A stretch of 64,000 nt of DNA, taken from NCBI GenBank assembly GCA_016704275.1, contig JADJAK010000002.1, positions 620,001-684,000 on the forward strand, in the 5' to 3' direction. Made by a program: the position numbers and the translations under genes. The stretch is from Gemmatimonadota bacterium. Its GTDB lineage: Bacteria > Gemmatimonadota > Gemmatimonadetes > Gemmatimonadales > GWC2-71-9. Below are positions 63,278 to 64,000 of the stretch, one piece after another. Below the pieces are notes generated by a model, which had not been told where the DNA came from, did not search any database, and was given only the letters and a program-made list of their open reading frames with translations. Each line of letters begins with the position of its first letter. Position 1 is the stretch's first letter.

Positions 63278-64000
63278 ATGTCCCTGACCGATGCAGCGCG
63301 CACCATGTGGCGAAAGGTCGAGGTCCTTCGGGACCTCGAATCCTTGGTGCACGAATTGATGGTCGAGCATGAGGCCAAGCGCGAGCTGTGGTTCCCGTCG
63401 GAGCTCCTCGCGCCGGCCGATGGCGGCGATCCGGACGAGCATCGGCGGACGCTGCGCGAACGGGTCGCCGGCATTCCCGACGCCTGCCGCGCGGCGCTGG
63501 CGCTCAACACGCTGACCGAAGAGGGGCTGCCCCACTTCCATCGGCTGCTCGCGGTGCATCTCGGCGACGACTCGCACTGGCGCAACTGGAACAATCTCTG
63601 GACCGCCGAAGAGGATCGCCACGGCGCGGTGCTCAGCGACTACATCCGCGACACCGGCGTCGTTGAACAGCGCACGCTCGAGTCGCTCAAGTTCGAGTAC
63701 ATCAAGGCGGGCTTCCAGCCGGAGTGGGACAAGGATCCGTACCGGGTCTTCGTCTACACTACGCTGCAGGAGCGGGCCACCCAGTACTCGCACGCCAACA
63801 CCGGGCGGATCATCGGCGAGTACGAGCCGCTGCTTGGCGGCATCCTCTCGAAGGTGGCCACCGAAGAGGCGCGGCACTTCTCGTTCTATCGGCGGATGTT
63901 CACCGAGATCCTGAAGCGCGACCCGAGCGAGGCACTTCGCTCCGCGCTGCACATCATGCCTGCGATCGACATGCCGGGCGTGACCATCCCGGGCTTCAAG
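63278..64000 (+). CDS. Acyl-ACP desaturase (3' end outside window)
   Basis: The visible 241 residues belong to the soluble diiron fatty acid desaturase family (stearoyl-ACP 9-desaturase, DesA/FAB2). Iron ligands appear in LNTLTEEGLPHFHRL, in WTAEEDRHG (ExxH) and in ATEEARHFSFYRRM (second ExxH). Further conserved stretches are WRNWNNLW and RVFVYTTLQERATQYSH. The enzyme introduces a double bond into acyl-ACP using O2 and ferredoxin, so it controls membrane fluidity. The full length would be about 300 residues or more; the frame is open at 64000. Confidence 0.92.
   Translation, partial: MSLTDAARTMWRKVEVLRDLESLVHELMVEHEAKRELWFPSELLAPADGGDPDEHRRTLRERVAGIPDACRAALALNTLTEEGLPHFHRLLAVHLGDDSHWRNWNNLWTAEEDRHGAVLSDYIRDTGVVEQRTLESLKFEYIKAGFQPEWDKDPYRVFVYTTLQERATQYSHANTGRIIGEYEPLLGGILSKVATEEARHFSFYRRMFTEILKRDPSEALRSALHIMPAIDMPGVTIPGFK

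Overview
The window is a GC-rich, gene-dense bacterial chromosome segment with about 50 protein-coding genes and no rRNA or tRNA gene that I can see. The gene set suggests a Gram-negative (diderm) environmental bacterium: TonB-dependent receptors, LptF/LptG-type permeases, a SprA-like giant outer-membrane protein, a PorV-like barrel, a GWxTD-domain protein, ccm cytochrome c maturation and type IV pilus motors. The combination is most like Gemmatimonadota. That placement is inferred from family content and composition, not from a marker gene.

Layout. 1-3786: pilB-pilT-pilC on the minus strand (pilC cut by the window edge). 3848-11525: a ComEA-like DNA-binding protein, an M28 lipoprotein peptidase and a 2019-residue SprA homologue. 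11618-14607: a divergent lptF-lptG pair, the LptF-like protein carrying a long Pro/Ala-rich insert. 14782-22942: a small hypothetical gene, an Oar-like TonB receptor, an amino-acid permease, ctaB with an apparent single-base frameshift, and an MsbA-like ABC exporter. 23165-34515: a minus-strand surface cluster (TonB receptor, 1297-residue protein with a C-terminal tail like the type IX secretion sorting domain, PorV-like barrel, GWxTD protein, IPT/PPC-like lipoprotein). 34942-36743: M24 peptidase and a V4R-like protein. 36903-41926: ECF sigma factor, zinc anti-sigma factor and a small biosynthetic-looking set (FAD oxidoreductase, flavin reductase, methyltransferase, SRPBCC protein, FabF-like ketosynthase). 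41979-45412: aquaporin, ccmABCD (including a 34-residue ccmD) and a STAS protein. 45694-50494: acs, kup, DsbA-like protein. 50744-57522: small acidic protein, then a minus-strand operon of TPR protein, ABC ATPase, ABC permease, M16 protease, CDP-alcohol phosphatidyltransferase and OsmC. 57606-64000: hypothetical protein, pruA, small lipoprotein, a three-gene His/Cys/Met-rich putative metal locus, a small Cys-rich protein and a partial acyl-ACP desaturase.

Two themes stand out. First, sprA, a PorV-like protein and a protein with a sorting-domain-like tail occur within 26 kb, which points to type IX-like secretion outside the Bacteroidota. Second, about thirteen intergenic gaps carry nested palindromic elements: outer arms made of 7-8 bp tandem units in inverted orientation, sometimes around a conserved core of about 110 bp that occurs four times. 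Genes are tightly packed, with at least thirteen 4-bp ATGA/GTGA start-stop overlaps, so translational coupling appears to be the rule.
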